A stretch of 42,260 bases of DNA. Source: Parvularculaceae bacterium. GTDB taxonomy: Bacteria > Pseudomonadota > Alphaproteobacteria > Caulobacterales > Parvularculaceae. The stretch spans positions 1 through 42,260 of the forward strand of contig JAJFFU010000046.1 in the NCBI GenBank assembly GCA_021776465.1, written 5' to 3'. Position numbers and translations under genes: made by a program. The notes under the pieces were generated by a model that worked only from the letters and a program-made list of their open reading frames with translations, was not told the origin of the DNA and searched no databases. Positions 24,122 through 33,300 of the stretch are shown in pieces (within the stretch, counting starts at the first letter, position 1; each line of letters begins with the position of its first letter).

Positions 24122-25015
24122 TTATTGGTTTTTCGGTTTGGTTCGATAGGAGTAAAACCACCAAGGTCGATCATCAATCAACGCTTTTTCGAGTTCATGC
24201 GCAGCAGCGCGCGCCGCCGTGTAATCCGTCTGGCTCGTTGTCGCAAGCATACTCATGATCAAAGTTTTGCGAACAAGCACCTTTCCCGGAACAAATATGC
24301 GGGAGATATCGAACGCCAGGTAGAAACAGACCAGCGACAGGCCGCCGATTAAGACTGCAATGAACGGCAACCCGAATGCCGCGCCCCGCATATCGAGAGT
24401 CGCCGCGCCCCCTTCTGCGAGCGCCAGAAAACAAGAAACCATCCACCAAAGACCGACCGCTGCATAAAGCATGACAAAAATCGATCGCCGCTTCGTGCGG
24501 GCGTAAAGGCGGAATATCTTCATAAAACCTTGAGCACTGTCTTCCGGTTCGCGCGCATCGGCGAGCGCTTTTGCAACGTCCCATTCATGGTTGCGTTCGC
24601 GACGATACCAAACACTCCAGCCAATCAGGCCGCACAGCGCGAAGACCGGCAGAAGTACGAAAACGTAAATTACGGAGACTTGAATTACCGACCCCACAGA
24701 CACCAAAATGTCCGCAGTCCACTTTTCCATTCCCGACAGACTTCGAACCGCGACGTCATCGCCGCCCAGGCTCGTGAACACGATGCGCCAGAAGCCAGGC
24801 GCAGCCGCCGCCAACAACACGATAACAATTGCCGTGCGTAATTGCCCGAGGTAACGCATTCGATGTTTAGCGACAGCACGCAGACGGTGCGCCGCCTCAT
24901 CTTCATCGCCGAGGTCAAGAAGCGCTGCTTGCGATTCAATTTCATTTTGAAAATCAGATTCGTACGCAAGCGTTTCAATTGCGCCTGACGCCGCCGACCC
25001 GTCCGAATTTTCCAT
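24122..25015 (-). CDS. Four-span membrane protein of unknown function
   Basis: This 297-residue protein is of no family I recognise. An acidic, soluble N-terminus (about 1-50) ends in a basic HRMRYLGQLR. It is followed by four hydrophobic spans at about 61-80, 113-136, 178-200 and 212-237. A charged loop (about 137-177) contains RRERNHEWDVAKAL, and a C-terminal cytoplasmic tail ends in KPKNQ. No enzymatic motif is visible. It starts 111 bp after the FkbM-type gene stop and ends 36 bp before rsmB, all on the minus strand. Codon use matches the neighbours. Confidence 0.75.
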   Translation of the reverse strand: MENSDGSAASGAIETLAYESDFQNEIESQAALLDLGDEDEAAHRLRAVAKHRMRYLGQLRTAIVIVLLAAAAPGFWRIVFTSLGGDDVAVRSLSGMEKWTADILVSVGSVIQVSVIYVFVLLPVFALCGLIGWSVWYRRERNHEWDVAKALADAREPEDSAQGFMKIFRLYARTKRRSIFVMLYAAVGLWWMVSCFLALAEGGAATLDMRGAAFGLPFIAVLIGGLSLVCFYLAFDISRIFVPGKVLVRKTLIMSMLATTSQTDYTAARAAAHELEKALIDDRPWWFYSYRTKPKNQ

Positions 25016-25125
25016 TATACCCCGCCCTACGCAAACAACCGTTACCCCGGTTTGGTTATAACGCGCGGCGGCCGACGTTCAAGGTAAGTTTAAGGGCGAT
25101 AATTAAAGAAATATAATCAAAGGGT

Positions 25126-25848
25126 TCAAAGCAATGGCGTTGATCGCTCGAAGATAAAGACTTCATTTTTGAAGGATTGCATCAGTTTAAATCCGGCGTC
25201 TTTAATTGTCGCTTGTGCGGCTTCCATCTCGCCGGCGTTGCTGCGTTTTTCGTGCAGTTCAATCACGATCAGGCGAAGTCCGGAGAGATCGAGTTTCGGC
25301 AGAAGCGCGAACTCGCCCCCTTCAATATCGCAAATGAAAACGCTTGCGCCAGTATTGCGAAACAGGTCGTTGAGCCCAATCTGCTCGACTTTATCCGTAC
25401 GCCGCGTGCTTCCATGATCGATCACGGACGACGCCCAGAATAAGTTCGCCACATGGAAATCAACCGGCGGCCCGGCCTCTGCCGCTGCGAGCCCGTGATA
25501 AATCTGCGGCGACATAACGCCATTATCGCGCCAGTTGCGTTCGATCTCCGGGATGAGGTCTTTATTCGCCTCGATCATGTGGACGTTCGCTGCGCCGACC
25601 GACTGTTGCGCGATCAGACCGACGAAACCGATGGCCGCGCCTGCTTCGACAATCACATCATCGGGGCGCAAAAGCCGCGGCAGTTCGCGCACTTCCAGAC
25701 CCTCATATTTCTCCGCATAGATCGACGCGAGAACGCGGCCGTGTGCGCCAGTTGGCACGTTCAGTTTAACGCCGGCGATCGTCACCTGTTTTGGCTGTGT
25801 CGCCATGCGCCAGCCATAGCGGACAAGTCGCGGCAATTCACTCAGCAT
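25126..25848 (-). CDS. FkbM-family SAM-dependent methyltransferase
   Basis: This 240-residue class I methyltransferase of the FkbM type probably methylates a hydroxyl of a sugar or small molecule. The SAM-binding motif is VIVEAGAAIGFVGL at about residues 65-78, followed by the acidic post-I residue in VHMIEANKD. The second signature is VFICDIEGGEFALLPKLDL, typical of FkbM proteins, and the end is a beta strand NEVFIFER. It begins six bases after the guaB stop and so is probably read from the guaB transcript. The substrate is unknown. Confidence 0.85.
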   Translation of the reverse strand: MLSELPRLVRYGWRMATQPKQVTIAGVKLNVPTGAHGRVLASIYAEKYEGLEVRELPRLLRPDDVIVEAGAAIGFVGLIAQQSVGAANVHMIEANKDLIPEIERNWRDNGVMSPQIYHGLAAAEAGPPVDFHVANLFWASSVIDHGSTRRTDKVEQIGLNDLFRNTGASVFICDIEGGEFALLPKLDLSGLRLIVIELHEKRSNAGEMEAAQATIKDAGFKLMQSFKNEVFIFERSTPLL

Positions 25849-25854
25849 GATGCG

Positions 25855-27342
<1,488 letters not shown>

Positions 27343-27876
27343 TCAAAACCTCGATGGGATATGAAACGGCGACGCCTCGGCGACGCGATAAATTTCAGTG
27401 ATCCGCGCCTCATCTTTGCGAATTTTTTCCGCGGCCCGCGCCATGCGTCCATTGCGGCCGAGAATTTCATCCGCGATGGCGACAATACGCGTGTTTGGAT
27501 ATGCCGTTGGCGAGGCCGCCGCCAGCGCTGCGCCAATTTGCGCTTCATCCGTCTGCGGATTGTGCATACAGGCGGCGATGAGTGCTGTCGCCGTGGATCG
27601 GCTCATTCCGGCCCAGCAATGGACAAGCAATGCATTGTCCGGTTGCCAGTCTTTCAAAAACGCGATCACCGTTTCGACATGTCGCTCATGGGGCGCCGGG
27701 CGGTCTTCCATGTCCTCAAGGATGTCGTTCACCTCAACGCGCATATGCCGATCATCGCCAAACCCGTCGAAATCCGGAAAGTCCGAACCCGGCGACAACA
27801 GGCTGATGATTTGCGCCGGCTTCGCTCTCCCGTGCGCGTCGTGGACGTCGCGCAATGATGAGACCCAGATTTTCAT
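27343..27876 (-). CDS. Cysteine-based protein tyrosine/dual-specificity phosphatase-like
   Basis: This 177-residue protein has the C-x5-R phosphatase loop HCWAGMSRSTA, with the nucleophile Cys87 and phosphate-binding Arg93. An N-terminal domain (about 1-80) contains RVEVNDILED, from which a general-acid aspartate (Asp51 or neighbour) could come. It resembles bacterial tyrosine phosphatase-like proteins linked to nucleotide or signalling genes. The start overlaps the preceding Ntn-hydrolase-like gene by four bases, and guaB follows 12 bp later. The substrate is not known. Confidence 0.8.
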   Translation of the reverse strand: MKIWVSSLRDVHDAHGRAKPAQIISLLSPGSDFPDFDGFGDDRHMRVEVNDILEDMEDRPAPHERHVETVIAFLKDWQPDNALLVHCWAGMSRSTATALIAACMHNPQTDEAQIGAALAAASPTAYPNTRIVAIADEILGRNGRMARAAEKIRKDEARITEIYRVAEASPFHIPSRF

Positions 27877-28448
27877 GAAGCAACTTCCAAAGGAGACAGT
27901 GCGCCGTCGCGATCAAACGATTGCACGATCAGTTCGCCCGGACAGTCGACGTCTTTTGCGATGGTAATTTCAACGGCGCGCCGCAAGCGGTCACGCGGCG
28001 ACGCGATGTAATCTTCGAGCGCTGCGGCCGCGCCAAGGGCGATTTCCATGCCGGAGCCTTGCGCCCAGAAGGCGCCGCTCTCGACTTCGGTGAGGCAAAA
28101 GGAATTGTCGAAATCCCAGATGCGGCCGGTCTTGCTGATAAGAATGCCGCTGCCGCAATAGCGCTTCAGCCCTTCTTCGGTATCGCCAATATCGAACGCC
28201 TCATATGCGCTTTTCATGAACCGCAAAACTTCGAACGGGTGTTCGGCCGTATCGGGAAATTCTTTTGCGTGCGCATCCAGCGCTTCCAGTTTCGGTCCGG
28301 ATCCGGTGATGCCGATCAGCCAGCCGTTCATCGCCTTCCATTTATGATCCACCGACGGCGCACGAAGGCTGCCAAGCGTCGCGCGGCCGTTCGATCCAAC
28401 CCAGACGACGTTCGCGTCAACATCGTTTATCGCGACGATAATACTCAT
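27873..28448 (-). CDS. Ntn-hydrolase/HslV-like protein
   Basis: This 191-residue protein has a fold pattern like proteasome/HslV-type N-terminal-nucleophile hydrolases. It begins with alternating strands ([19 protein letters not shown]), has a central [19 protein letters not shown], and then [19 protein letters not shown], which resembles the GSGxxxALGAA helix of HslV. A processed N-terminal threonine is not evident; the residue after Met is serine, so activity is uncertain. It overlaps rlmE upstream and the phosphatase downstream by four bases each, so these three are translationally coupled. Confidence 0.65.
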   Translation of the reverse strand: MSIIVAINDVDANVVWVGSNGRATLGSLRAPSVDHKWKAMNGWLIGITGSGPKLEALDAHAKEFPDTAEHPFEVLRFMKSAYEAFDIGDTEEGLKRYCGSGILISKTGRIWDFDNSFCLTEVESGAFWAQGSGMEIALGAAAALEDYIASPRDRLRRAVEITIAKDVDCPGELIVQSFDRDGALSPLEVAS

Positions 28449-29275
28449 TCCCGCCCCCTGAAGCCCGTTGCAACAACATACTTCTCCGCGGAGTCCGACC
28501 GCGACGCTTTCGGCTTCGCGTGCTTGACGGTTTTGAAATTCTGTTTCAGGCGCGCCAGGATTTCGCCTTCGGCGCCGCCGGCGAAAACCTTGCAGACAAA
28601 AGCGCCGCCCGGCGTCAACACGTCTTCTGCAAAGTCCAGCGCCACTTCGGCCAGCGCGACAATGCGCAGATGGTCTGTCGATCGATGCCCGGTCGTGGGC
28701 GCCGCCATATCGGAAAGGACGATGTCCGCATCTCCGTTCAGCATTTTCTTCAGCGCATCCGGCGCCGCCTCGTCAAGAAAATCCATTTCGAGAATGTCCG
28801 CGCCAGCGATGGCCGGCACATTAAGATAGTCTATCCCGACGATCGTGCTGCGCGCGCCGGCTTTTTTGACAGCGACCTGCAACCAACCGCCCGGCGCGCA
28901 ACCGAGATCAACAATGCGGGCGCCGGATTTCAGGAGCGAAAATTTTTCGTCAAGCTCCAACATTTTATAGGCCGCACGGGAACGGTAGCCTTCCGCTTTC
29001 GCCTTGCGCACATACGGGTCATTCAACTGCCGCTTGAGCCAGAGCGTTGACCCATATTCACGCCGTTTCGCCGTTTTCACGTGCACATTGAAATCGCGGC
29101 TCGAAGCCTCGCCTTTTGTCGGCACAGCGTTCACGCGGCCGCGTTTTTCAGGCTCAGCGCCTAGCGCGGTTTTCGCGATTTTGGACGGCGTTTTAGGGTC
29201 GGGGTTTTTCGCGCGCCCTTTTCTCGAGGAATTCGGGCCTTTGCCCCTATCCGATGAAGATTTGCGTCGCTCCAT
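28445..29275 (-). CDS. rlmE: 23S rRNA 2'-O-uridine methyltransferase RlmE (FtsJ)
   Basis: This 276-residue FtsJ-family enzyme probably methylates U2552 in the ribosomal A-loop. A basic, low-complexity extension of about 70 residues precedes the domain, longer than the E. coli protein. The core shows [11 protein letters not shown] (first catalytic Lys), the SAM motif [14 protein letters not shown], the [19 protein letters not shown] region (Asp), FVCKVFAG (Lys) and [11 protein letters not shown] (Glu), completing the K-D-K-E tetrad. It is the first gene of the rlmE-Ntn-phosphatase-guaB-FkbM series. Confidence 0.93.
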   Translation of the reverse strand: MERRKSSSDRGKGPNSSRKGRAKNPDPKTPSKIAKTALGAEPEKRGRVNAVPTKGEASSRDFNVHVKTAKRREYGSTLWLKRQLNDPYVRKAKAEGYRSRAAYKMLELDEKFSLLKSGARIVDLGCAPGGWLQVAVKKAGARSTIVGIDYLNVPAIAGADILEMDFLDEAAPDALKKMLNGDADIVLSDMAAPTTGHRSTDHLRIVALAEVALDFAEDVLTPGGAFVCKVFAGGAEGEILARLKQNFKTVKHAKPKASRSDSAEKYVVATGFRGRE

Positions 29276-29400
29276 GGGCCTTCATAGCGGAGTCCTGTGA
29301 GCGCGCAAGGCGCCGATAATCAAAAAATTGCAGCCCCTCTCCCACCGGACTAGGATACGCCGCAGGGTGGGCGTGAAACTAAAGAAAAGGCGGGACATTC

Positions 29401-29997
29401 ATGTCATTGATGGATCAATTGAGCGACGTTGTCGTCGGTCAAATGTCGCAACAGGCGGCGCAGAAAACGGGACTGAACGAAGGGCTGGCGGCGCAGCTCA
29501 TGCCCATGGCGATGGCGGCGCTCATGGGCGGTTTGAAAAAGAACGCTTCGCAACCAAATGGCGCCGACGCCCTCGCCAGCGCGCTCGACGGCCATGATGG
29601 CAGCCTGCTCAATAATCTGAGCCAGCTTGGCCAGGACAACACACTGGCGGACGGACAAAAAATCCTCGGCCATATTCTCGGCGGCAAACAGGCCCAGACG
29701 GAACGCGCCCTCGCCAAAACGGCTGGCGTCGATCAGGGTCAGGTCGGACAATTGCTGGCCATGGCGGCGCCGATGGTGCTCGCCTCCCTCGGCCGCGCCA
29801 AACGCGAACAGGGTCTCGACGCATCGGCCCTCGCCGGTCTCGTCACCGAAGAAAGCGTCCGGGTCCAGAAAGCCGCCCCGTCGGAACTTGGCGGGCTGAT
29901 GCAGTTCCTCGATCAGGACGGCGATGGAGACTTCAAAGACGATATGCTGGAAGCGGCGGGAAAGAAAATTCTCGGCGGGTTTTTCGGTCGTCGCTAG
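29401..29997 (+). CDS. DUF937 family protein
   Basis: This 198-residue, mostly helical, Ala/Gly/Leu-rich soluble protein starts MSLMDQLSDVVVGQMSQQAA, after an AAAGGCGGG-type ribosome site. It contains two MAMAALMGG / MAAPMVLASLG repeats typical of DUF937. Near the C-terminus FLDQDGDGDFKDD looks like a calcium-binding-type acidic loop, and the end is GKKILGGFFGRR. No enzymatic function is known for the family. It is divergent from rlmE and followed by the BON-LysM gene. Confidence 0.8.
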   Translation: MSLMDQLSDVVVGQMSQQAAQKTGLNEGLAAQLMPMAMAALMGGLKKNASQPNGADALASALDGHDGSLLNNLSQLGQDNTLADGQKILGHILGGKQAQTERALAKTAGVDQGQVGQLLAMAAPMVLASLGRAKREQGLDASALAGLVTEESVRVQKAAPSELGGLMQFLDQDGDGDFKDDMLEAAGKKILGGFFGRR

Positions 29998-30127
29998 AGC
30001 GGGGGACGCGATTCTTCGGATCGCTGACACCCTCTATAGTTTGTAGTAATCGCGCGTCCGTACCTAAAAAAAACCGCAAACACTTTTTGTGGACGCGCGC
30101 CCAATCCACTCATCAGGAGACAGACAA

Positions 30128-30556
30128 ATGATTTTCAAATTTGCAAGAGAAGCCGGCGAGAAATTTCGCGCAGGCGTTACGAACATCGCAGACGGCATCA
30201 AGGATCGGATCACCGGACACAAGACCGACGTCAAGGACCTGAATGTCGAGCATGACGGCGAACGCGTCGTTCTCAAAGGCAAGGCAAAGACTCGCGCCGA
30301 GGCGGAAAAGGCAATCGTCGCCGCCGGTAATACGCCGGGTGTCGGTGAAGTCGAATCCCACATCGATATTGAAGACGAACCGGCGCAGTCGAATTTCTAC
30401 ACTGTGAAGTCGGGCGATACGCTGTCGAAAATCGCCAAGGAATTTTACGGCGACGCCATGAAGTATCCCGTGATCTTTGAAGCCAACAAACCAATGCTTT
30501 CCGATCCGGACAAGATTTATCCGGGCCAGACGCTGCGGATCCCAACGGCAAGCTAA
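30128..30556 (+). CDS. BON-LysM protein, Kbp/YgaU-like potassium-binding protein
   Basis: This 142-residue protein starts at the ATG at 30128, which has an AGGAGA ribosome site; an upstream in-frame ATG at 30089 lacks one. A BON-type domain (about 35-87, with GERVVLKGKAKTRAEAEKA) is followed by a LysM domain (about 91-138, YTVKSGDTLSKIAKEFYG). The domain order and length match E. coli Kbp (YgaU), a cytoplasmic potassium-binding protein. No signal peptide is seen, so peptidoglycan binding is less likely despite the LysM. Confidence 0.88.
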   Translation: MIFKFAREAGEKFRAGVTNIADGIKDRITGHKTDVKDLNVEHDGERVVLKGKAKTRAEAEKAIVAAGNTPGVGEVESHIDIEDEPAQSNFYTVKSGDTLSKIAKEFYGDAMKYPVIFEANKPMLSDPDKIYPGQTLRIPTAS

Positions 30557-30578
30557 GCGCTGACTTTACCGCCGTACC

Positions 30579-30605
30579 CCGCCGACCCGGCATACGGGTC
30601 GGCGG
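30579..30605. terminator. Strong hairpin after the BON-LysM gene
   Basis: A perfect 11-bp stem CCGCCGACCCG / CGGGTCGGCGG with loop GCATA starts 23 bp after the BON-LysM stop. It is GC-rich and very stable but lacks a following T-run. It may therefore be a pause or stability element rather than a classical intrinsic terminator. Confidence 0.5.
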
Positions 30606-30769
30606 CGGTCGCTTCGTCCCGTCATGCCGTCGTTTAGCCGCATCGGGCGCTAATTTTCCGCGCCGTGCATCCAAATTGGGCGCCCGGCGCATCTACCTGT
30701 TATGCGGCGCGTCCCAATGAACCGCCGCCGCCATAAAAATGGCAGCACGGGAAAAGAAAAGGAGACCCC

Positions 30770-31138
30770 ATGACCGAAGATGTTCTAATACCGCTGGTGG
30801 TATTTGGCTCCATCGCCTTAATCGCCTTTTTCGCGTTTCACTTCAGTTACAAAAAACGCCTGGTCGTTTACGACGCAATCCGGGTTGCCATAGAAAAAAC
30901 CGGCAACGCCGATCCGCAGCTCATCGACGCCATTGTGCGCGAAAATGTCGGACGCAACGCCGATCTTCGCCGGGGTATCATTCTGGTGGCTATCGCACTC
31001 GCCTTCACGACACTCGGCTACGTCATTCCAGAAGAAGAAGCTTTTGGCCCGATGCTGGGCGTTGCATCGTTCCCTGGGCTTGTCGGCCTCGCCTTTATTG
31101 GCTTCCACTTCTTTGCGCCGCGCGAACCGACTGTGTAA
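30770..31138 (+). CDS. DUF6249-like membrane protein
   Basis: This 122-residue protein has one N-terminal span (about 5-25), a cytoplasmic charged segment and two C-terminal spans (about 68-88 and 95-115). The segment after the first span, YKKRLVVYDAIRVAIEKTGN, matches the DUF6249 pattern, a family that often lies before an ECF sigma gene, as it does here (17 bp gap). The ribosome site AAGGAG precedes the ATG. A hairpin GCCAT-AAAA-ATGGC lies about 30 bp upstream. Function is unknown; a membrane sensor role in the sigma unit is inference. Confidence 0.75.
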   Translation: MTEDVLIPLVVFGSIALIAFFAFHFSYKKRLVVYDAIRVAIEKTGNADPQLIDAIVRENVGRNADLRRGIILVAIALAFTTLGYVIPEEEAFGPMLGVASFPGLVGLAFIGFHFFAPREPTV

Positions 31139-31154
31139 GCTGGTCTCACCGGCC

Positions 31155-31739
31155 ATGGGCAAAAGCGACATAGATCTCGTTTATCTGGCGAAGGCGACGC
31201 ACGACGACGACGCCTTCGCCGAACTTGTGCGACGCCATCAGGCGAAACTGCGTGCGTTCCTGGTGCGCCTGTCGGGTGATCACGCAAGCGTTGATGACAT
31301 CGCGCAGCTAAGTTTGATCAAGGCCCATCGCGCGATTGCCGACTTTCGCGGCGGCGCTTCGTTCCGTTCCTGGCTCTTCGCCATCGCCTATCGCGAATTC
31401 CTGCAACAAAAACGGCGCGACGATGCGGTCACCCGTATCAGCGCCGCGGCGGCCGAGAATGGCATTCAAACCGGACCGGCTTCGTTCGACGACATATCTC
31501 TGGACTTGAAAAACGCCTTGTCGCGATTGCCGGAAAACGAACGCGCGTCATTGCTGTTATGCGATGCGGTTGGATTCACCCATGCGGAAGCGGCTGCGGC
31601 GCTCAGCGCCCCACTCGGTTCGGTCAAGAGTTGGGTCTTGCGCGGGCGCGAGAAAATGCGCGCCATGCTTTCTGCGCCTACAAACGAAAATGCCGACAGC
31701 GTCGGCGTCAAAACCAGTGGAGTGATTTATGCGCGATGA
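31155..31739 (+). CDS. ECF-type RNA polymerase sigma factor
   Basis: This 194-residue group IV sigma factor starts at the ATG at 31155; the frame is open upstream, but that part overlaps the DUF6249 gene. Region 2 (about 18-85) has AFAELVRRHQAKLRAFLVRL and FRSWLFAIAYREFLQQKRR. Region 4 (about 120-180) has LSRLPENERASLLLCDAVGFTHAEAAAAL and GSVKSWVLRGREKMR in separate helices. It overlaps the following small membrane protein by 11 bp, the usual layout for a sigma with its anti-sigma factor. Confidence 0.88.
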   Translation: MGKSDIDLVYLAKATHDDDAFAELVRRHQAKLRAFLVRLSGDHASVDDIAQLSLIKAHRAIADFRGGASFRSWLFAIAYREFLQQKRRDDAVTRISAAAAENGIQTGPASFDDISLDLKNALSRLPENERASLLLCDAVGFTHAEAAAALSAPLGSVKSWVLRGREKMRAMLSAPTNENADSVGVKTSGVIYAR

Positions 31740-32055
31740 TGACCTTGGCGCTCTGTTGAGCGAAGATTTGAACGCCCTCGCCGCCAAATTTGAAGATGAC
31801 AGTTTTGCCCGCAAACTGAAATACCGGATCGAATCACGCAAACGCGTGCGCGCTGGCGTTCTCGGTGTTGTCGGGGTTTTAGGCGCCGGCATCGCCGCCG
31901 CGCAATTCAACCGGTTATTTGAATCTGCATCGCAATCAACGCTGTTAGACGGATTGGCTTTGCAAGGTTCCGGCTTCTCGTCGGCCGTCATGGCGTCGTT
32001 GATTATCGCAACGGCCGTTATTGCAACTGCGATCGTTCTTCAACGCGAAGGATAG
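31729..32055 (+). CDS. Small two-span membrane protein, candidate anti-sigma factor
   Basis: This 108-residue protein begins inside the end of the sigma gene (11-bp overlap). It has a cytoplasmic N-terminal helical part (about 1-38, DDDLGALLSEDLNALAAKF then basic RKRVR), a glycine-rich first span (about 41-60) and a second span near the C-terminus (about 80-103). No zinc-binding H-x3-C-x2-C anti-sigma motif is present. By position and topology it is probably the regulator of the ECF sigma, but this is inference. Confidence 0.65.
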   Translation: MRDDDLGALLSEDLNALAAKFEDDSFARKLKYRIESRKRVRAGVLGVVGVLGAGIAAAQFNRLFESASQSTLLDGLALQGSGFSSAVMASLIIATAVIATAIVLQREG

Positions 32056-32062
32056 TCTTAAA

Positions 32063-32479
32063 TCAGTCGTCGCGATGAACGCGCTCGGATCGCTCATGGC
32101 GCTCCTGCGCTTCCAGGGACATGGTTGCGATCGGTCGCGCATCCAGCCGGCGCAATGAAATCGGCTCCCCGGTATCTTCGCAAAAGCCGTATTCGCCAGT
32201 TTCGATCCGGCGCAGCGCCGCATCAATTTTCGAAATCACTTTGCGCTGGCGATCACGCGTTCGCAATTCAAGCGCTTTTTCTGTTTCACTGGATGCGCGG
32301 TCCGCGATGTCTGGCAGGTGATTGTCGTCTTCCTGCAGATTATCCAGCGTCCCCTGACTTTCTTTCAGAATGTCATCTTTCCAGTTGAGCAATTTTTTTC
32401 GGAAGTATTCCTTTTGACGGTCATTCATGAACTGTTCGTCTTCAGACGGACGATACTCGTCTAACTCGCTTACAGACAT
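32063..32479 (-). CDS. dksA: DksA-family transcription factor with degenerate zinc site
   Basis: This 138-residue protein binds RNA polymerase with ppGpp in the stringent response. The start is the ATG at 32479-32477 with a GGGAGC ribosome site; the longer frame to 32587 lacks one. The coiled-coil tip residues Asp57, Asp60 and Ala62 (LPDIADRAS) are present. The zinc finger has only Cys100; the other three cysteine positions are Thr103, Ser121 and Ala124. Such CxxT/SxxA forms are seen in alphaproteobacterial and DksA2-like proteins, which work without zinc. It is convergent with the sigma unit. Confidence 0.92.
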   Translation of the reverse strand: MSVSELDEYRPSEDEQFMNDRQKEYFRKKLLNWKDDILKESQGTLDNLQEDDNHLPDIADRASSETEKALELRTRDRQRKVISKIDAALRRIETGEYGFCEDTGEPISLRRLDARPIATMSLEAQERHERSERVHRDD

Positions 32480-32637
32480 TCTATGCTCCCTATGCACGGT
32501 ACACGCTACCAGGCCCCGCCCCGAATCGAATGCGGGCTCTCTATAGCGACGGGCCTCAGGTCGCTCAAGCTTTTGTTTCGCCGTCACGCTCCGTCACGGA
32601 TGTTCAATAGAAATTAAGTGTTGAAGATTGGTTTTCA

Positions 32638-32653
32638 GCCGCTCATTAGCGGC
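32638..32653. other. Small hairpin at the fliX stop
   Basis: GCCGCT-CATT-AGCGGC is a perfect 6-bp hairpin whose loop contains the fliX stop codon. No T-run follows on the minus strand (TGAAAACC), so it is at best a weak end signal. Confidence 0.35.
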
Positions 32654-33059
32654 CAAGTTTTGCGAGTTCTACGCGCGCACGTAGTGCGATTTCGTCGTAA
32701 AGACTAATGAGTTTTGCATCCGCACCCGCATGCGCACGCAGGGCTGCGGCCTTTTCAAGGGATTCGACGGAGCGCACGCCATTCGTGGCGTCGAGCAATG
32801 CATGTTGCAGGCGTTCAAGTTCCTGGAGAACTTGCTGCGCCGCAACATAAGTTTTTCTATTGCCGCTCTTCGCGCCTGAATAATCGCCGCCCTGTAGCGC
32901 AATCAGCGCGCCAAGCGTTGACGCAGCGGGCGCAGCGTCGGCGCGACCCGTTGCGTCCGCAGGCGCAGACGTCGCCGCATGAAAGACGCCGGACGCCGAT
33001 TTGGCCTTCGACGCCGCGCCGGGCGCGTTCGTATTTCCAATGCGCGAAATTCTTGTCAT
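32646..33059 (-). CDS. fliX: Flagellar assembly regulator FliX
   Basis: This 137-residue protein has a low-complexity Ala/Ser/Gly-rich N-terminal half and a conserved helical C-terminal half with ELERLQHALLDATNGV and LISLYDEIALRARVELAKLG, the FliX pattern. In Caulobacter FliX links completion of the early flagellar structure to the sigma-54 activator FlbD. As there, it is divergent from flgI. The ATG at 33059-33057 starts TRISRIGN. Confidence 0.85.
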   Translation of the reverse strand: MTRISRIGNTNAPGAASKAKSASGVFHAATSAPADATGRADAAPAASTLGALIALQGGDYSGAKSGNRKTYVAAQQVLQELERLQHALLDATNGVRSVESLEKAAALRAHAGADAKLISLYDEIALRARVELAKLGR

Positions 33060-33233
33060 CTGGTTCGCCGATCCATGTGACGGAATATTGAACCGCCGGC
33101 ATAAAGTTTTTGTTAATCACGGCAAAAGTCGCTCGGCAAAATGTGCCGCTGTCTGGCGCCAAGCAGCACGCGGCCACGCCGGTAAAACAGTGCAACCCCG
33201 CATATTTCCTCACATTTTACGCCGCGCCAATGT

Positions 33234-33249
33234 TGGCACAGCCTTCGCA
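33234..33249 (+). promoter_or_regulatory. Sigma-54 promoter for flgI
   Basis: TGGCACAGCCTTCGCA matches the sigma-54 consensus TGGCACG-N4-TTGCA: the GG and GC pairs have the required spacing and only one conserved T is changed. Transcription would start near 33260, about 40 bases before the flgI ATG. FlbD/FliX-dependent sigma-54 promoters control such genes in Caulobacter, which fits the divergent fliX gene. No matching site was found for fliX itself. Confidence 0.75.
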
Positions 33250-33300
33250 AAATCAAGTCCAGGAATAATCGCGCGCTCGCGCAAAACAGAACCGGCCCTG

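Noticed and set aside
27921-28829. 302-codon open frame on the plus strand
   Set aside because: It runs antisense across the Ntn-like and rlmE genes, which are clearly real.
29404-30030. 208-codon open frame on the minus strand
   Set aside because: It lies antisense to the DUF937 gene and has no recognisable domain.
33060-33233. Sigma-54 promoter for fliX and a CtrA site
   Set aside because: On the minus strand the GG and GC elements near CGGCACATTTTGC are two bases too close, and only one TTAA half-site was seen.
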